The position numbers and the translations under genes are program-made. From Corallium rubrum (taxonomy: Eukaryota; Cnidaria; Anthozoa; Scleralcyonacea; Coralliidae), in NCBI GenBank assembly GCA_964035015.1, contig OZ036006.1, forward strand, positions 13,606,690-13,670,689: a DNA stretch of 64,000 bases, written 5' to 3'. This document shows, piece after piece, positions 17,971-28,929 of the stretch. The notes below the pieces were generated by a model. The model did no database searches. It worked only from the letters and a program-made list of their open reading frames with translations, and was not told the origin of the DNA. How positions within the stretch are numbered: the stretch's first letter is position 1; the number at the start of each line of letters is the position of its first letter.

Positions 17971-19641
17971 GAATGTCTTATTATACATCTTTTTTCGTTC
18001 ATTTTCCTCACTTCTAAATTGATTATTCATTCTCCTTTTTTTCATATATTCTCTCATGTAATCTTTTCTAGTTTTCAAAGAAACACATTTTTTAGAAGTA
18101 GGTCTATCGGATGTTTTAGGATTAGTAACAGACTGGTTCATACGAGTAGTTGAAACATAATGAATTTCATCTAGATGTCCAACATAAATATGCCTTGTAT
18201 TTCCCTGATTGCTTACAGGATGTACGACAGTAGTCTCAGTAAAATTTAGTGCAGTCTCAGTGATATGAATTGTTAAATGACGAGAATTTGCAACTGCTTG
18301 TATAATAATATGATCAGCCCATGTACCTTCTCTAGACATATTCTGTAAATATTGCACCCAGGACTGGTCAGTATTACTTTCAATAAAGTGTTCTGGAAAG
18401 TTTATCAAATGCTGAATTGCAAGAGCACGTATTTGCAAATGGTGGGCTTCTGTGCTATAAATCTGGTGACTTACACTACGAAAGAAGCAATTACCATCAC
18501 CAATCACATTTACTGGTCTCCGACCAATTTGAGATAGCCTATTTGTTAACAATGACATTGAAGAGTTTGTACATGATGTCCTGTTAGAGCATTCCTTTGT
18601 TGATGAATTAACAGGGCCTGGATTTAATTCAATGTCACCACACATGATCAGAGAAAGTCGATTAGATGTTTTTACTCTTTGACAATCACATTTACTAGAC
18701 AAAATTATAACTCTGTTTGACAGGGATAATTTGTGTTTTCTCGTTCTAAACTTTTGTGGGTTGAATAACTTGAGTTTCGTCTTGAACTCTTGATACAAGT
18801 CTGTATGTTTTTTAAAACGAGGCTGGCCAATCTTCCACAATGCAAATTTATTTGTTTGTCGGTGAAGTACATCCTTTCTGTAACTTGTAGAAAGCAAAAA
18901 ATGCCACGAGGATGATTTGGGGATAAAACGTTTTATTAATGATTTTATTTCATGTCTACGCTGCTTATTTTTCCTCATCAGATTAACTATTCTCTTCAAA
19001 GGTATTCTAGATGGCTCTCGATCACGCCTTCTATGTGATACAACCTTTGTTCGTGGTCTGCCCCGACTAGAATTGTCCAACTGAGTAGAGTTCTGCGTTT
19101 CATTTCGTATATCTGTTTCGACTACGTTCAAAGACGTTTGATTGTTGTTGTCGACATCAGTACTGACAATACAAGTATTATTATCGCACGCTGCGACACT
19201 GGTGTTTAAGCTAGTGCTTTGATTGTCTGTACACACTGTACACTGTTCATTTGATTCTCTTGTTTCACTCAAGAGTTCAACGTTTGTATTGAGTTCATAA
19301 GCATTTGATAGATTTTGATAAGCATTTGATAGATTCTGGTAAGAACTTGATAGATTTTGATAGAGTTCACAATTGCTCACCGTTGTGATAGACCCGTGAA
19401 CTTTTGGGTCTGTGTCGGTGCACGTGGACACCTCGTCACCTTTCGCATCTGAAATGCTAACGTGGCGACTGAACGTTGTGGCAATGTTCGTGGACATCTG
19501 ATCGCCTTTTGCACCTGAAGTGCTAACGTGGCGACTGAACGTTGTGTCGATGACACGTTGGCCATCTGCTCGCATTTCGCTTCCAACTGAAGCTTCCTGG
19601 CGAGTCGCAGGATTGTAGATAGTTACAGGAAACACAGACAT
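17713..19641 (-). pseudogene. Helentron N-terminal protein: repeats, 2A-like motif, OTU protease
   Basis: The ATG at 19641 (MSVFPVTIYN) is the likeliest start, though the frame is open from 19704. Order: two 27-residue repeats (TTFSRHVS), short repeats of YQNLSNA, a basic region, the 2A-like motif CGDIELNPGP, and an OTU cysteine protease with D/C in GDGNCFFRS and the His in DEIHYVS. A basic segment and several 19-residue repeats (NPEKVKES, KASVAYRQS) follow. OTU proteases cleave ubiquitin or polyproteins; in Helentrons the role is unknown. The frame is lost near 17712. Confidence 0.82.
18613..18642 (-). other. 2A-like ribosome-skipping motif
   Basis: Encodes CGDIELNPGP, a match to the D-(V/I)-E-x-N-P-G-P consensus, preceded by a short hydrophobic stretch (LSLIM) as in active 2A peptides. 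Skipping would separate the basic N-terminal part from the OTU-Rep-helicase part. Activity is inferred from the motif only. Confidence 0.75.
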
Positions 19642-19704
19642 AACCAACCGACTTCTCGAATACCTCGCCGAAAAGAAAATGTGCAAAACAACAGCATATA
19701 TCAT

Positions 19705-21150
19705 GTGCGAAAATAACTCATTTCCGTATTTAGACAGCCAATCACATCAAAGAACGTTCCAGTTGCTAGGCGTCATATACCTCACCTGATCTCATCTCTC
19801 ATATCCGGTCATATCATAACACGTAAACAACTAATTTGACCTTCGACTATTTTCTTAAATATCTGTTTATTTTGTTTAAATCATACTGTACCAAACACGT
19901 ATCTGATAAAGATTCAGTCTGGTTACAAAACCGATGATGCGCGGCATAGCCCCCAAAAAACACGTCATGATTTCTGTTCAAAACATTGACGAATCCGTCT
20001 GCATTCCTAAACGTTTTTGGCTAGAGAATCCAAAAGTGGCAAATGGGCCAATCATATTGCAGTGATCTCACGGTGTCAATTTCAAAGGCTAAGGAATGCA
20101 GTCGGATTCGTTAATGTTTCGAGGGAAAACATGGCATGATACATGCAAACAGCCGACTTCTCAAGCGCTGATTATTTAAATACACATTTCATACTTTATA
20201 TAAATGTTGGCAAAGAAAAACTGGCTACGGCTTGAGAATAGACACTACATAAACTGGCCTTTATATAGCGTATCCTTGGGAAACACGTCGTTTATGATTT
20301 GTAATTTTGTCATAGGCCTTTATAGTATGAAAATATAAGTCGTGTATAAAGTTTTGGAAATCAGCAAGCTTAAATCACCAAACCGTGAACAGAAGAAAAA
20401 AGGATGAAAATTAAAACTAAACCTCTCCCTGAAGCTGAAATGTGATACAGATTATTTTAATATAATGTTAAAAACAGTAACACAAACGACCAAAACAAAA
20501 GACGACGATTGTGGACAGATTCCGACAGAATCACACCAGTCCACAACTGAGTTTATCGTTACCCTTCGTTCGATCATCATACCTGAACGGCTAATATCAT
20601 ACCTCTAGTTAGAAAATCTCTAGTTTGACTCTATGCAGTTCGGCGGCTGGGCGCTATTCGTCAACAGTGAAATAGAAACTAATAAAAACATACGCTTACC
20701 TCGAAATACATGTGAAAATGTAATCCTTTCGCTCAGACCATATTTAATTAGAGCACATAGTCCTTATTTTGACAAGAAAATTCATCGCCTCTTGTCTCTA
20801 TAGTATTAATCTCTTGTCGGTCGCGCCTTCTTGTGTCTCCGCCATTATATTGTGTTCGATTCGTCTGCTGTTAAAATTTAGTTTCGCGCGTGCGCAGTAA
20901 GATTCTAACCAAACCGGGGGGAAGACACCCAGAGAAAAACATTATATTCTGATTTTATACTCGACATAACTTCAAGATAAAATGCAATATTTGACTTAAA
21001 TCTTTCAAGAGATACCCGCAAATAATTTACTAAATTGTCTTAGTTATCAGTAAGACTCTTTAAAGTACCTATTAAAACGACGATATTATTCATGCAAGCA
21101 CGATAATTTATATGCTGCTAAACTTGGTACACCCCCCGGAAAAGTTTACA
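19705..21150. other. Non-coding flank upstream of the Helentron
   Basis: No gene seen. The stretch is AT-rich apart from a GC-rich patch with TTTCGCGCGTGCGCAG near 20881. It contains the palindromic element described at 19962-20142. Confidence 0.5.
19962..20142. repeat. Imperfect palindrome, MITE-like
   Basis: AAACATTGACGAATCCGTCT at 19981 pairs with sequence ending at 20119, where the opposite strand reads AAACATTAACGAATCCGACT. Pairing extends outward to the CATGAT/ATCATG pair. The arms are about 45 bases each, with 80 bases between. Confidence 0.7.
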
Positions 21151-21159
21151 CTATGTATG

Positions 21160-22675
21160 TATGTATGCATGTATGTATCGTGTGAATTTTCGCCACCATC
21201 ACAATACTGCAAAGTTTCTGCGAAACTTTGCACTAAAAACCAACAAAGCGCCAGGCCTAAACGACCCAAATATTAAAATCTTAAAAACATTTGCGGAGCA
21301 CTTTGCAATACCCTTGTCGGATATCTTTAATGAATCCTTTAAATCAAAATGTTTTCCTAAAATCTGGAAACAGTTTTGGGTTTCATCTATCCCAAAAAGT
21401 ACACCTTGCACCAGTGTTGACGAATTGCGTCCTATTGCACTTACTAGTGTTATATCGAAGGTTCAAGAGTCATATGCAGTCAACTGGTTAAATGAGGATA
21501 TCGACGGTAAAATTACGAAGGCACAATATGGTGGGCAGTCAGGATCGTCTGCGGTTTATGCTCTTATTTATCTGATTCACAAATGGCATATGGCCTTAGA
21601 TACTCCAGGATTTGTAATCAGGATTATTTTTCTGGACTTCCGCAAAGCCTTTGACCTTATTGATCACAATATTTTGCTGGAGAATTGTTGTAAAATTGGC
21701 GTTCGTCCGGCATTGGTGGCATGGCTCGCTTCATATCTTGGTGGCAGATCCCAGGTCACTAAATTTGGAACTGAGTTATCTGATAAAGTCACAGTTAACG
21801 GGGGTGTACCACAAGGTAGCAGAATAGGTCCGGTCGCCTTTATTGTACATATAAATGGTCTGTCCTCAGCATTAAAGCAATCCGAATCAGATGTTCATAA
21901 TGACGTGTCTGAAGTCCAAGATGATGATGTTGCAATATTCATGGACGACACAACTATTTCAGAAACTATTGATGTTAAAAATCACATATCAGGAAATATC
22001 ATAGGAAATGCCGAAAGAAATATGTCAGAAGTTTTGAAGTTTACAAAAGAACAAAAAATGGAACTTAACCCTAAAAAATATACCACCAACCAAAACCGAG
22101 AACCATGTGATTGAAAGGGTTAGTTCGTACAAGTTGTTGGGGCTTTGGATCGATGAAAATTTAAAGTGGAATACAAACACGGAGAAGATAATTAAAAAGG
22201 CGGTAAAACGTCTATTTCTCCTCAAAGTAATAAAATCCTATGGTGCAAGTACGGAAGATATGAAAAAGTTCTACGTCGCAGTAATTAGACCTACACTTGA
22301 ATGAGGCCCAGGTCTGGAATGGAGAAATTACAAAGGAACAATGTAAAGAAATTGAACGAATCCAGAAACGAGCGCTGAAAATAATTTATAAGGAAACCGA
22401 TTACCATAAAGCCTTATGTTTCGCGAAAATAGAAAGTTTGGAGAAGCGGCGCGATCGAATGTGCATTGAACTAATTAAACAAATGTCTAACTCTGACCAC
22501 AAATTACACAATTTACTACCCAAGAAAATCCAAGAGGTCAGAGAGAGGGTAACGAGGTCGAACAATCAAAAGTATTACAATTTTATGGGAAAAACTGAAC
22601 GTTTTAAAAATAGTCCAATCAGCTACGCTATAATCAAATACAATGAAAGATTATCTTTAGAATTGTAGTTTTAAT
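21160..22675 (+). pseudogene. LINE reverse transcriptase fragment A
   Basis: Non-LTR reverse transcriptase, 5' truncated. The first readable part (NKAPGLNDPNIKILK) is in the RT fingers; LDFRKAFDLIDH carries the first catalytic Asp, GVPQGSRIGPVAF is the next block, and IFMDDTTIS is the catalytic DD with Met before it. Frame changes near 22085 and 22300 divide the C-terminal half (YKLLGLWIDENLKW, then IQKRALKIIY, typical of the CR1/Jockey side). No endonuclease is present. The 3' end runs into an AATAATAATAA tail at 22866-22880, as expected for target-primed insertion. Confidence 0.85.
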
Positions 22676-22877
22676 CGTATAGCTTAGTTTTTAACATTCG
22701 TTTTTAAATAGACCTAGGTAATGATGACACATAGTTTTAAAACGTTATACGTTATATATTTATATATTTACTTGTAAATACTGTAGTAATTGCAATATGA
22801 TTTCTGAGTTCTTGTAATGCGCATGACAATTTAGCTCTTATTTGCTATTATATGTGTAAACCTTTTAATAATAATAA

Positions 22878-22878
<1 letters not shown>

Positions 22879-22908
<30 letters not shown>

Positions 22909-23252
22909 AAGAAGAAGAAGAAGAAGAAGAAGAAGAAGAAGAAGAAGAAGAAGAAGAAGAAGAAGAAGAAGAAGAAGAAGAAGAAGAAGAAGAAGAAGAA
23001 GAAGAAGAAGAAGAAGAAGAAGAAGAAGAAGAAGAAGAAGAAGAAGAAGAAGAAGAAGAAGAAGAAGAAGAAGAAGAAGAAGAAGAAGAAGAAGAAGAAG
23101 AAGAAGAAGAAGAAGAAGAAGAAGAAGAAGAAGAAGAAGAAGAAGAAGAAGAAGAAGAAGAAGAAGAAGAAGAAGAAGAAGAAGAAGAAGAAGAAGAAGA
23201 AGAAGAAGAAGAAGAAGAAGAAGAAGAAGAAGAAGAAGAAGAAGAAGAAGAA
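22879..23252 (+). repeat. Uninterrupted (GAA)n microsatellite, about 124 copies
   Basis: A pure GAA/TTC tract of about 373 bp, with one strand purine only. It starts in the (AAT)n tail of LINE A and ends abruptly at AATATAGTCG inside an oppositely oriented LINE. No interruption is visible. Tracts this long are known to form triplexes and to stall replication. Confidence 0.97.
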
Positions 23253-23890
23253 TATAGTCGACTTGATATGTAGGAAACATGTGGCTCCCATTGTAAATGT
23301 GAGTCAAAGTAAATACCTAATAATTTTGCACTCTTTACTTCTTCTATATTTTTGTTTTGTAGTTGATATTGCATTTTCAGGTTATCAGTGTATTTTCTTT
23401 TGGAGTATATTGTCATTGATTTAGTTTTTTTGCCATTCAATATCATTGTGTTATTTCTTGCCCAATTTGAGGTTTCTAATAGTTCATTATTGATAATTGT
23501 AGTCAGGTGACTTGTGTAACTAGAGTATGCTAACAATGTAGTATCGTCAGCAAACGAGTATTGTGATGTTTGTTTTAAACACAGAGGGAGATCATTAATA
23601 TAGATTAAGAATAGCAAAGGTCCAAGTATTGATCCTTGGGGAACTCCACTCTCAATTTTCAATGGCTGTGACAGGGCATTTCTGTATTTGACTTGTTGCA
23701 TCCGATTTTCAACATAGCTTTGAAACCATTGTAAACTTAATTTAGTGATTCCGTACATAGAAATTTTCTTTAATAGTATTTCATGATCAACTATGTCAAA
23801 TGCCTTCGAAAAATCAAGTAAAATCATTGCACTTATTTCTCCTTTTTCAATGTTACGGATTAGATTTTCATGTATTAATGCAAGAATAGT
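23253..23890 (-). pseudogene. LINE reverse transcriptase fragment B
   Basis: Second RT, opposite strand and a different lineage from LINE A. Motifs: LLDFSKAFDIVDHEIL, GVPQGSILGPLLFLIYINDL and YSFADDTTLL, then the thumb-like AKLLGIYFDSHLQWEPHV. The frame is open but truncated at both ends: on the 3' side by the GAA tract and on the 5' side by fusion to a helicase fragment near 23890. Confidence 0.87.
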
Positions 23891-24085
23891 AAAACAGAAC
23901 ACAAATGGCAATATCTGATATATCAGACTTTTACCAAAACCAGTGGGCAAAACAGCAAAGACATCTTGGCTGTTTGTTCTGGTTTCAAAGACTCATAGCC
24001 GAAATGGGTCAATGAATTTAAAAAGCAATTTCGAAAAATCCTTCTATGGTTTGACTTTGCGACATAATAAATGATTAAATGAATG
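23891..24085 (-). pseudogene. RecQ-like helicase fragment fused to LINE B
   Basis: Reading the minus strand from 24085, FGYESLKPEQTAK is followed after a one-base shift by DVFAVLPTGFGKSLIYQ. That is the Q-motif and motif I (Walker A GFGKS) of a RecQ-type helicase. The frame passes directly from ILPFVF into the LINE RT near 23890. It is probably the target exon or a retrocopy into which LINE B inserted; it may also be a helicase carried by another transposon. Confidence 0.75.
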
Positions 24086-24482
24086 AATGTACACGACAGG
24101 AGTTTACCTTGACGGTGCACCTTTGAGAAAGTTGTTTATCTGAATGAACCAATCAAAATCCTTACTTCAATTAGTCAGCCAAATGAGCCAATCAGAGCTC
24201 CCGTCCATGAGATGGACGGAGTCTCCACAGTTTTGTTAAGAGTTTCCTCAGACCTTTATTTTACTCGCCTTCTCGCTCGCCCGCACCTCTGCACGCGCTG
24301 CCGGGTTTAGCGGAAGGTGGGAACAAATAAATTATCGTTCTCCCTAGAGCGTTCTTATTGCCGTTTCAACATCACCACTGGTGGTCTGCCGGAAATCTCG
24401 GTGTGTTTGCCTTTCGTTCAACTCTTTCCTGTCCGAATGATGGTCTTTAGTATTTTATTCAGGCTAACGCCAGACGATTTTA

Positions 24483-24570
24483 GGGTTAGTTTAAAACGCG
24501 GATGCGGACGGACGGACGGACGGACGGACGGCTATGAGGGTAAAACGCGGATATGAGGGTAAAACGCGGA
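24483..24570 (+). repeat. Left arm of a foldback repeat
   Basis: Contains (GGAC)n and about two copies of ATGAGGGTAAAACGCGGAT. The same unit occurs about six times in reverse at 26755-26880, so the 2.4-kb stretch between is flanked by inverted minisatellite arms. Confidence 0.7.
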
Positions 24571-25091
24571 TATGATTTATTTAACGTATTTATAAATAGC
24601 AAGACTAGTGTAGAATATGTCATTCTCACCCTTTGACGTCAATTTCTTTTCAATGTCAAGTGCAGAAAATAACGTACTCTGCAGTTATTAAAAGGGTCTT
24701 CATTATTAAATTACATGAAGTACCCAGCCCAGGGTACTGAACAAGTGAGCAACATGGCAACCAAACGAGTCAGCGCCGGGATGTCTCCTCGTATTGATTC
24801 TTAAAATGTTTTGTTTCGAGTACATGTAACAATCTCATGTATTGACCCCATTTAGCCAAAACAGGACATTCTGCTAGCCGGATTTTTGTATTTACATTGT
24901 ACTGATTATAACTGTGATTTAAGAACGCAGAGAGAACTTGTGGCTATAGCCCATGCCAAGGCAGGCTAATGAATCGCAAAACGTCACCTTAACTTTTTTA
25001 CCAAAGCTGAGTCGTCACCATCAGTCGTCACAGGTATATTTTTTGCTGTCATTTCCGGATAGGTTTTTGTTGCGGCATGGAATCTCTATCC

Positions 25092-25152
25092 TCCACAGAG
25101 GCTACTCGAGCTTTTTTGAGCTCTTCAATATATAGGGAGGGGTTTAATATTG
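25092..25152 (+). repeat. Inner inverted repeat, left copy
   Basis: Its reverse complement (AATATTAAACCCCTCCCTAT, then ATTGAAGAGCTCAAAAAAGC and GCCTCTGTGGAGGA) closely matches 26329-26392. It lies inside the larger foldback structure. Confidence 0.7.
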
Positions 25153-25159
25153 CAGGGGT

Positions 25160-25280
25160 TTATCCCCGAGCCTGGGGAGGATGCTAATCTCGACACGCGT
25201 GGAGTACACGAGAAATTACACGCAAGTGGGAAAGAAATTCTGCGAGATGTTTATATATATATATATATAATGTCAACAAA
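25160..25280 (+). repeat. Dispersed short repeat family, copy 1
   Basis: Begins CCCCGAGCCTGGGGAGGATG, then CTAATCTCGACACGCGTGGA, and ends in a TATATA run. Fuller copies are at 33497-33685 (plus) and 42319-42520 (minus). The core GGGCCGAAGGCCCGG of the fuller copies is missing here. Confidence 0.75.
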
Positions 25281-25754
25281 TCCGCAACTTTCGCAGTTCG
25301 GAATTCGGATAGCAGAGTACTGGTAGACCGAAAACAACAGTGTCCTGAAACTGACTGAAGCCTGTAAAGAAATCTGCTCTGGTGTATTCTACTTAACTCG
25401 AGGGAGAACGATGAAGAAATCAGTTTGAAACAAACGGCTTTTTAGATCTTGAAGAGAACTGAATGATGCCTGGTCACGGAGAAACCGAAAGAAACCGAAC
25501 GAGGAAAACAATCCGAATTCTGAAAAAAGCATAGACTGAATTGGCAGTGTTTGTGGTGACAAAGCAGAAGAAGGTTTAACGGTAGGAGATTCATATTTAC
25601 CAGTTTAGCTGAGTCTTGAAAAAGAAAATCATGCAATATATAAAATAATTCTTGTCTACAGTTGTCTTTGGACGCTAGGACGTGGCATCGTGTCTTTTGT
25701 TGGCCACTATTATCTATTTTGAATGAAAATTTGTTATTTGGTTCATCTCGTTGT

Positions 25755-25922
25755 TAGGACTATAATCTTAGTCTTAGGACTATAGTCTTAAGACTATAGT
25801 GTTAGGACTATATAGTCGTAGAGTTAAGACTATAGCCTTAGGACTATATAGTCTTATAAATTTAGTCTTAGGACTATAGTCTTAGACTTAGGAATATAGT
25901 CTTAGTTTAGGGCTATAGTTTC
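25755..25922. repeat. Degenerate palindromic tandem repeat
   Basis: Repeated AGTCTTAGGACTAT and AGTCTTAAGACTATAG blocks, each nearly self-complementary. About eight or nine units. Confidence 0.8.
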
Positions 25923-26139
25923 TTTTTTAATATTGACTTTGTATGCCCTTTCGGTGTGTCAATACTTAATACTACAGTACAGTACATGACTACAGGCGAA
26001 CTTTGCCAATGAATTTTCTTTGATGTTATACTGGTTTGCTTCTCTCTTTCTATTCAAAATTTTCCAGGCTGTTAATTTTATTATTACATAGACTAAATAT
26101 CAAAACTATAATAGACTTAAATAAAAAAAACAAAAAAAA

Positions 26140-26250
26140 CAACCATAAAGTGTGTGTGTGGTGGTGGTGGTGGGGGTGGTTTACAAAAATGTATATATTA
26201 AAAGTGGGCGAGGGGTTGTTGCGATCATGTATTTCTAGCAGACTATAGAG
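26140..26250. repeat. GTGGTG run and a dispersed repeat end
   Basis: A GT/GGT-rich run (26148-26180) is followed by GTGGGCGAGGGGTTGTTGCG and ATGTATTTCTAG. The same end occurs at 41075-41105 (plus) and, reversed, at 41392-41430 and 43420-43450. Confidence 0.65.
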
Positions 26251-26754
26251 CAATGATTTTCAGCGGTTTTCCTTATTGCCCATTACACTCTACCGCATTA
26301 CTCTATGCTCTATAGTCTATAAATCACTGCAATATTAAACCCCTATATATTGAAGAGCTAAAAAAGCTCAAGAAGCCTCTGCGGAGGAGAAAGCATGGAA
26401 TAGTGTGAAATGGCTCAACCATAACAGCTACGCCGATGTCAAACTTTTTAACGTTTACCTGACAAGCTCACAGTTTCATTTCAAAGCAATAAAAACTGTT
26501 TAAGTGTTTTTAAAAACTCGCCAGATGGTGTATCCCAAACTACTGAATCGAACATGGTGATTGAGAAAAGTCTTTTTTCTTTCAGTATATAGTGCATGTC
26601 CTGATTGTTTTATCAAAAGATAACCCCCCTCCTCGTGCAATTGTTCAAACAAAAAATCGGATTTGTTACATCGGACTCGTGTGACAACTCACTAAAAGAA
26701 TATGCATTAATTGGCTATGCCCTGCGTCGTTACTATTTATAAATCTATCCGCAT

Positions 26755-26895
26755 TTTACCCTCATATCCGTGTTTTACCCTCGTATCCGCGTTTTACCCT
26801 CGTATCCGCGTTTTACCCTCATATCCGGGTTTTACCCTCATATCCGCGTTTTACCCTCATATCCGTCCGTCCGCATCCGCATTTTAACCTAACCC
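26755..26895 (-). repeat. Right arm of the foldback repeat
   Basis: About six copies of TTTTACCCTCATATCCGCG followed by TCCGTCCGCATCCG, the reverse complement of the arm at 24483-24570. Confidence 0.75.
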
Positions 26896-27034
26896 GACGA
26901 TTTTATTCACCTCTGTCCCTGGGGAAGCCATCGGACAGAATTGAGTTAAACCAGTCAGAAATTACTTTTACAAGGCTCGATAATGCTTGCAGGATTTTCT
27001 CCGCCATTTATTGACGAACAAGCCTTAGCGACCT

Positions 27035-27480
27035 AAGTTCGTATTATATTTGGGAAGTTCGTATTATATTTGGGAAGTTCGTATTATATTTGGGAAGTTC
27101 GTATTATATTTGGGAAGTTCGTATTATATTTGGGAAGTTCGTATTATATTTGGGAAGTTCGTATTATATTTGGGAAGTTCGTATTATATTTGGGAAGTTC
27201 GTATTATATTTGGGAAGTTCGTATTATATTTGGGAAGTTCGTATTATATTTGGGAAGTTCGTATTATATTTGGAAAGTTCGTATTATATTTGGGAAGTTC
27301 GTATTATATTTGGGAAGTTCGTACTATATTTGGAAAGTTCGTATTATATTTGGGAAGTTCGTATTATATTTGGGAAGTTCGTATTATATTTGGGAAGTTC
27401 GTATTATATTTGGAAAGTTCGTATTATATTTGGGAAGTTCGTATTATATTTGGGAAGTTCGTATTATATTTGGATAATTG
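27035..27480 (+). repeat. 20-bp minisatellite, about 22 copies
   Basis: Near-perfect array of AAGTTCGTATTATATTTGGG, with a few GGG-to-GGA and ATT-to-ACT changes. Copies decay gradually until about 27625. Because 20 is not a multiple of three and the unit lacks stops, all three plus frames stay open; none is a gene. Confidence 0.97.
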
Positions 27481-27697
27481 GTATTATGTTTATGCGTTTC
27501 GTATTACACTTGGGTAACTGGTGTTATATTTATAGATTTCGTATCATATTTATGGGTTTCGTATTATATTTACGGGTTTCGTATTATATTTATGGAGTTC
27601 GAATTATATTTGCGAGGTCCGTTTTAAATATATTTGGGGTAACTAATATTGTCCACCTTGGCACGTCATAAATAGTTGTGATTTTTTTGAATAAGAC

Positions 27698-27812
27698 AAG
27701 AGGGCTTTACTCGGGGAAACTCAAGTAGAAAGCGTTATATTTTGTTTAAAAAAAATGTTTTTGATCAAAATATAACGCTTGGTACTATAATCGCCCCGAG
27801 TGGAGCCCTCTT
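27698..27812. repeat. 115-bp palindromic MITE
   Basis: AAGAGGGCTTTACTCGGGG at the left pairs with CCCCGAGTGGAGCCCTCTT at the right, and inner arms AAGCGTTATATTTT / AAAATATAACGCTT also pair. It could fold into a long hairpin. Confidence 0.85.
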
Positions 27813-27883
27813 TACTTAAAAATTCACAAAGTTATTGGTTTAATTCTTTAAATTAAAGTTTTCATGACGATAAGATTCAAGAT

Positions 27884-27941
27884 AAGTTTGTGGAAACACT
27901 ACGTTTAATATTTGTTTTAAACGTGGTGTTTCCACAAACTT
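27884..27941. repeat. 58-bp near-perfect hairpin
   Basis: AAGTTTGTGGAAACACTACG pairs with CGTGGTGTTTCCACAAACTT around a short AT-rich loop. Confidence 0.85.
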
Positions 27942-28551
27942 ACTGTATCTTCATTATTGGTTTGGCTTTGTCGCAAAATCAAATACAACATTGTATTCTA
28001 AAAATTAATAGCTTTCTATCTATTTTATTTTTGTGGCATAATTTCTGACGAATTGAGAGCGGCCTTACCGAAATGACCCAGCAACCCTTAATGAAGACCT
28101 TAAAATGTGTCCATCTCGCATTTTTAGAGCTTACATGTATTTCTTGCTGCTTGAATCAGCTGCCATGCTTGCTACTCCAAGATGCAAATCATTCTGCAAC
28201 TCCAGCCCAGACTCTTCAAAAATTCAATAAAAAATTAGGGTCACCATTTCACTGGTCAAAAACTAACTGCATTTTTACTGAATAAACAATTTCTGGACCA
28301 ATCCCTTGCCTTCTGGAATGTGAAAAAAAAAATTACCACAATTACCTATGGGCATTGTGGGAACAGAAATAAGAACATAAATAATTCGAGAGTTGTCACG
28401 CAAGTCACAAGCATAGAATTCAAAGCCGTTGGGACGTTAATATCAGTCGAATGGAGTGGAACAAGGAACAGATCAACACAAAATGTCAAATAGATGTATT
28501 TAAATAATTCAAATTCTATTCTAAGACTTAAAATATTGATTTGGCTGCTTT

Positions 28552-28845
28552 AACACTTCGAAGCCGACAATGAGTCTTTAAGGTTTATTCTGGCTAGAGG
28601 TCCAGGCCTCAAAGTGTTAAAACCCTAGATCCCTATCAACACTTTGAAGCCTGACGATGAGTATTTAAGGTTTATTCTGGCTAATGCCAGATAATTTTAT
28701 TCAACACAGGGAGAGGTCCAGGCCTCAAAGGGTTAAAACCCTATCTCAACACTTTGAAGCCTGACGACGAGCCTTTAAGGTTTATTCTGGCTAACGCCAG
28801 AAGATTTTATTCAGCACAGGCAGGTCCAAACCTCGAAGTGTTAAC
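28552..28845. repeat. Three tandem copies of a 65-100 bp palindromic unit
   Basis: Units at 28552-28618, 28637-28735 and 28746-28845 each begin AACACTTTGAAGCCTGACGA (or a variant) and end GGCCTCAAAGTGTT, so the ends pair. Copies 2 and 3 contain CTGGCTAAYGCCAGA. The same core occurs near 24467. Confidence 0.85.
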
Positions 28846-28929
28846 AGTATCATAAAGCCATTTTATACAAATTCTCATATAGTAATCTTGCGGTACTGTG
28901 GCACTTCTAAAAAATTACGCTTCCAGTTG

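Larger units (their letters stand above)
11999..19704 (-). mobile_element. Helentron (Helitron-like element), decayed
   Basis: Read on the minus strand from 19704 down to 11999 it encodes, in order, a repeat-rich N-terminus, a 2A-like motif, an OTU protease, a 19-residue repeat array, a DUF6570-like Cys-rich region, an HUH Rep domain, a Pif1 helicase and an APE-type endonuclease. OTU plus a C-terminal endonuclease defines the Helentron branch of rolling-circle transposons. Lesions: frameshifts near 17712, 16800-16815, 16380, 16186 and 15545, and one in-frame TGA at 13280-13282. I did not find terminal hairpins, so the limits given are coding limits only. Confidence 0.88.

Noticed and set aside
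22831-23950. Long poly-Leu, poly-Phe, poly-Lys and poly-Ser frames
   Set aside because: They are translations of the GAA tract in different frames; only the RT part at 23253-23890 is real.
27035-27480. CRISPR-like regular 20-bp repeat
   Set aside because: There are no spacers; repeats are directly adjacent and the context is eukaryotic.
27050-27671. Three overlapping 130-190 residue frames (YYIWEVRIIFGKF)
   Set aside because: Produced by a 20-bp repeat without stop codons in any plus frame.
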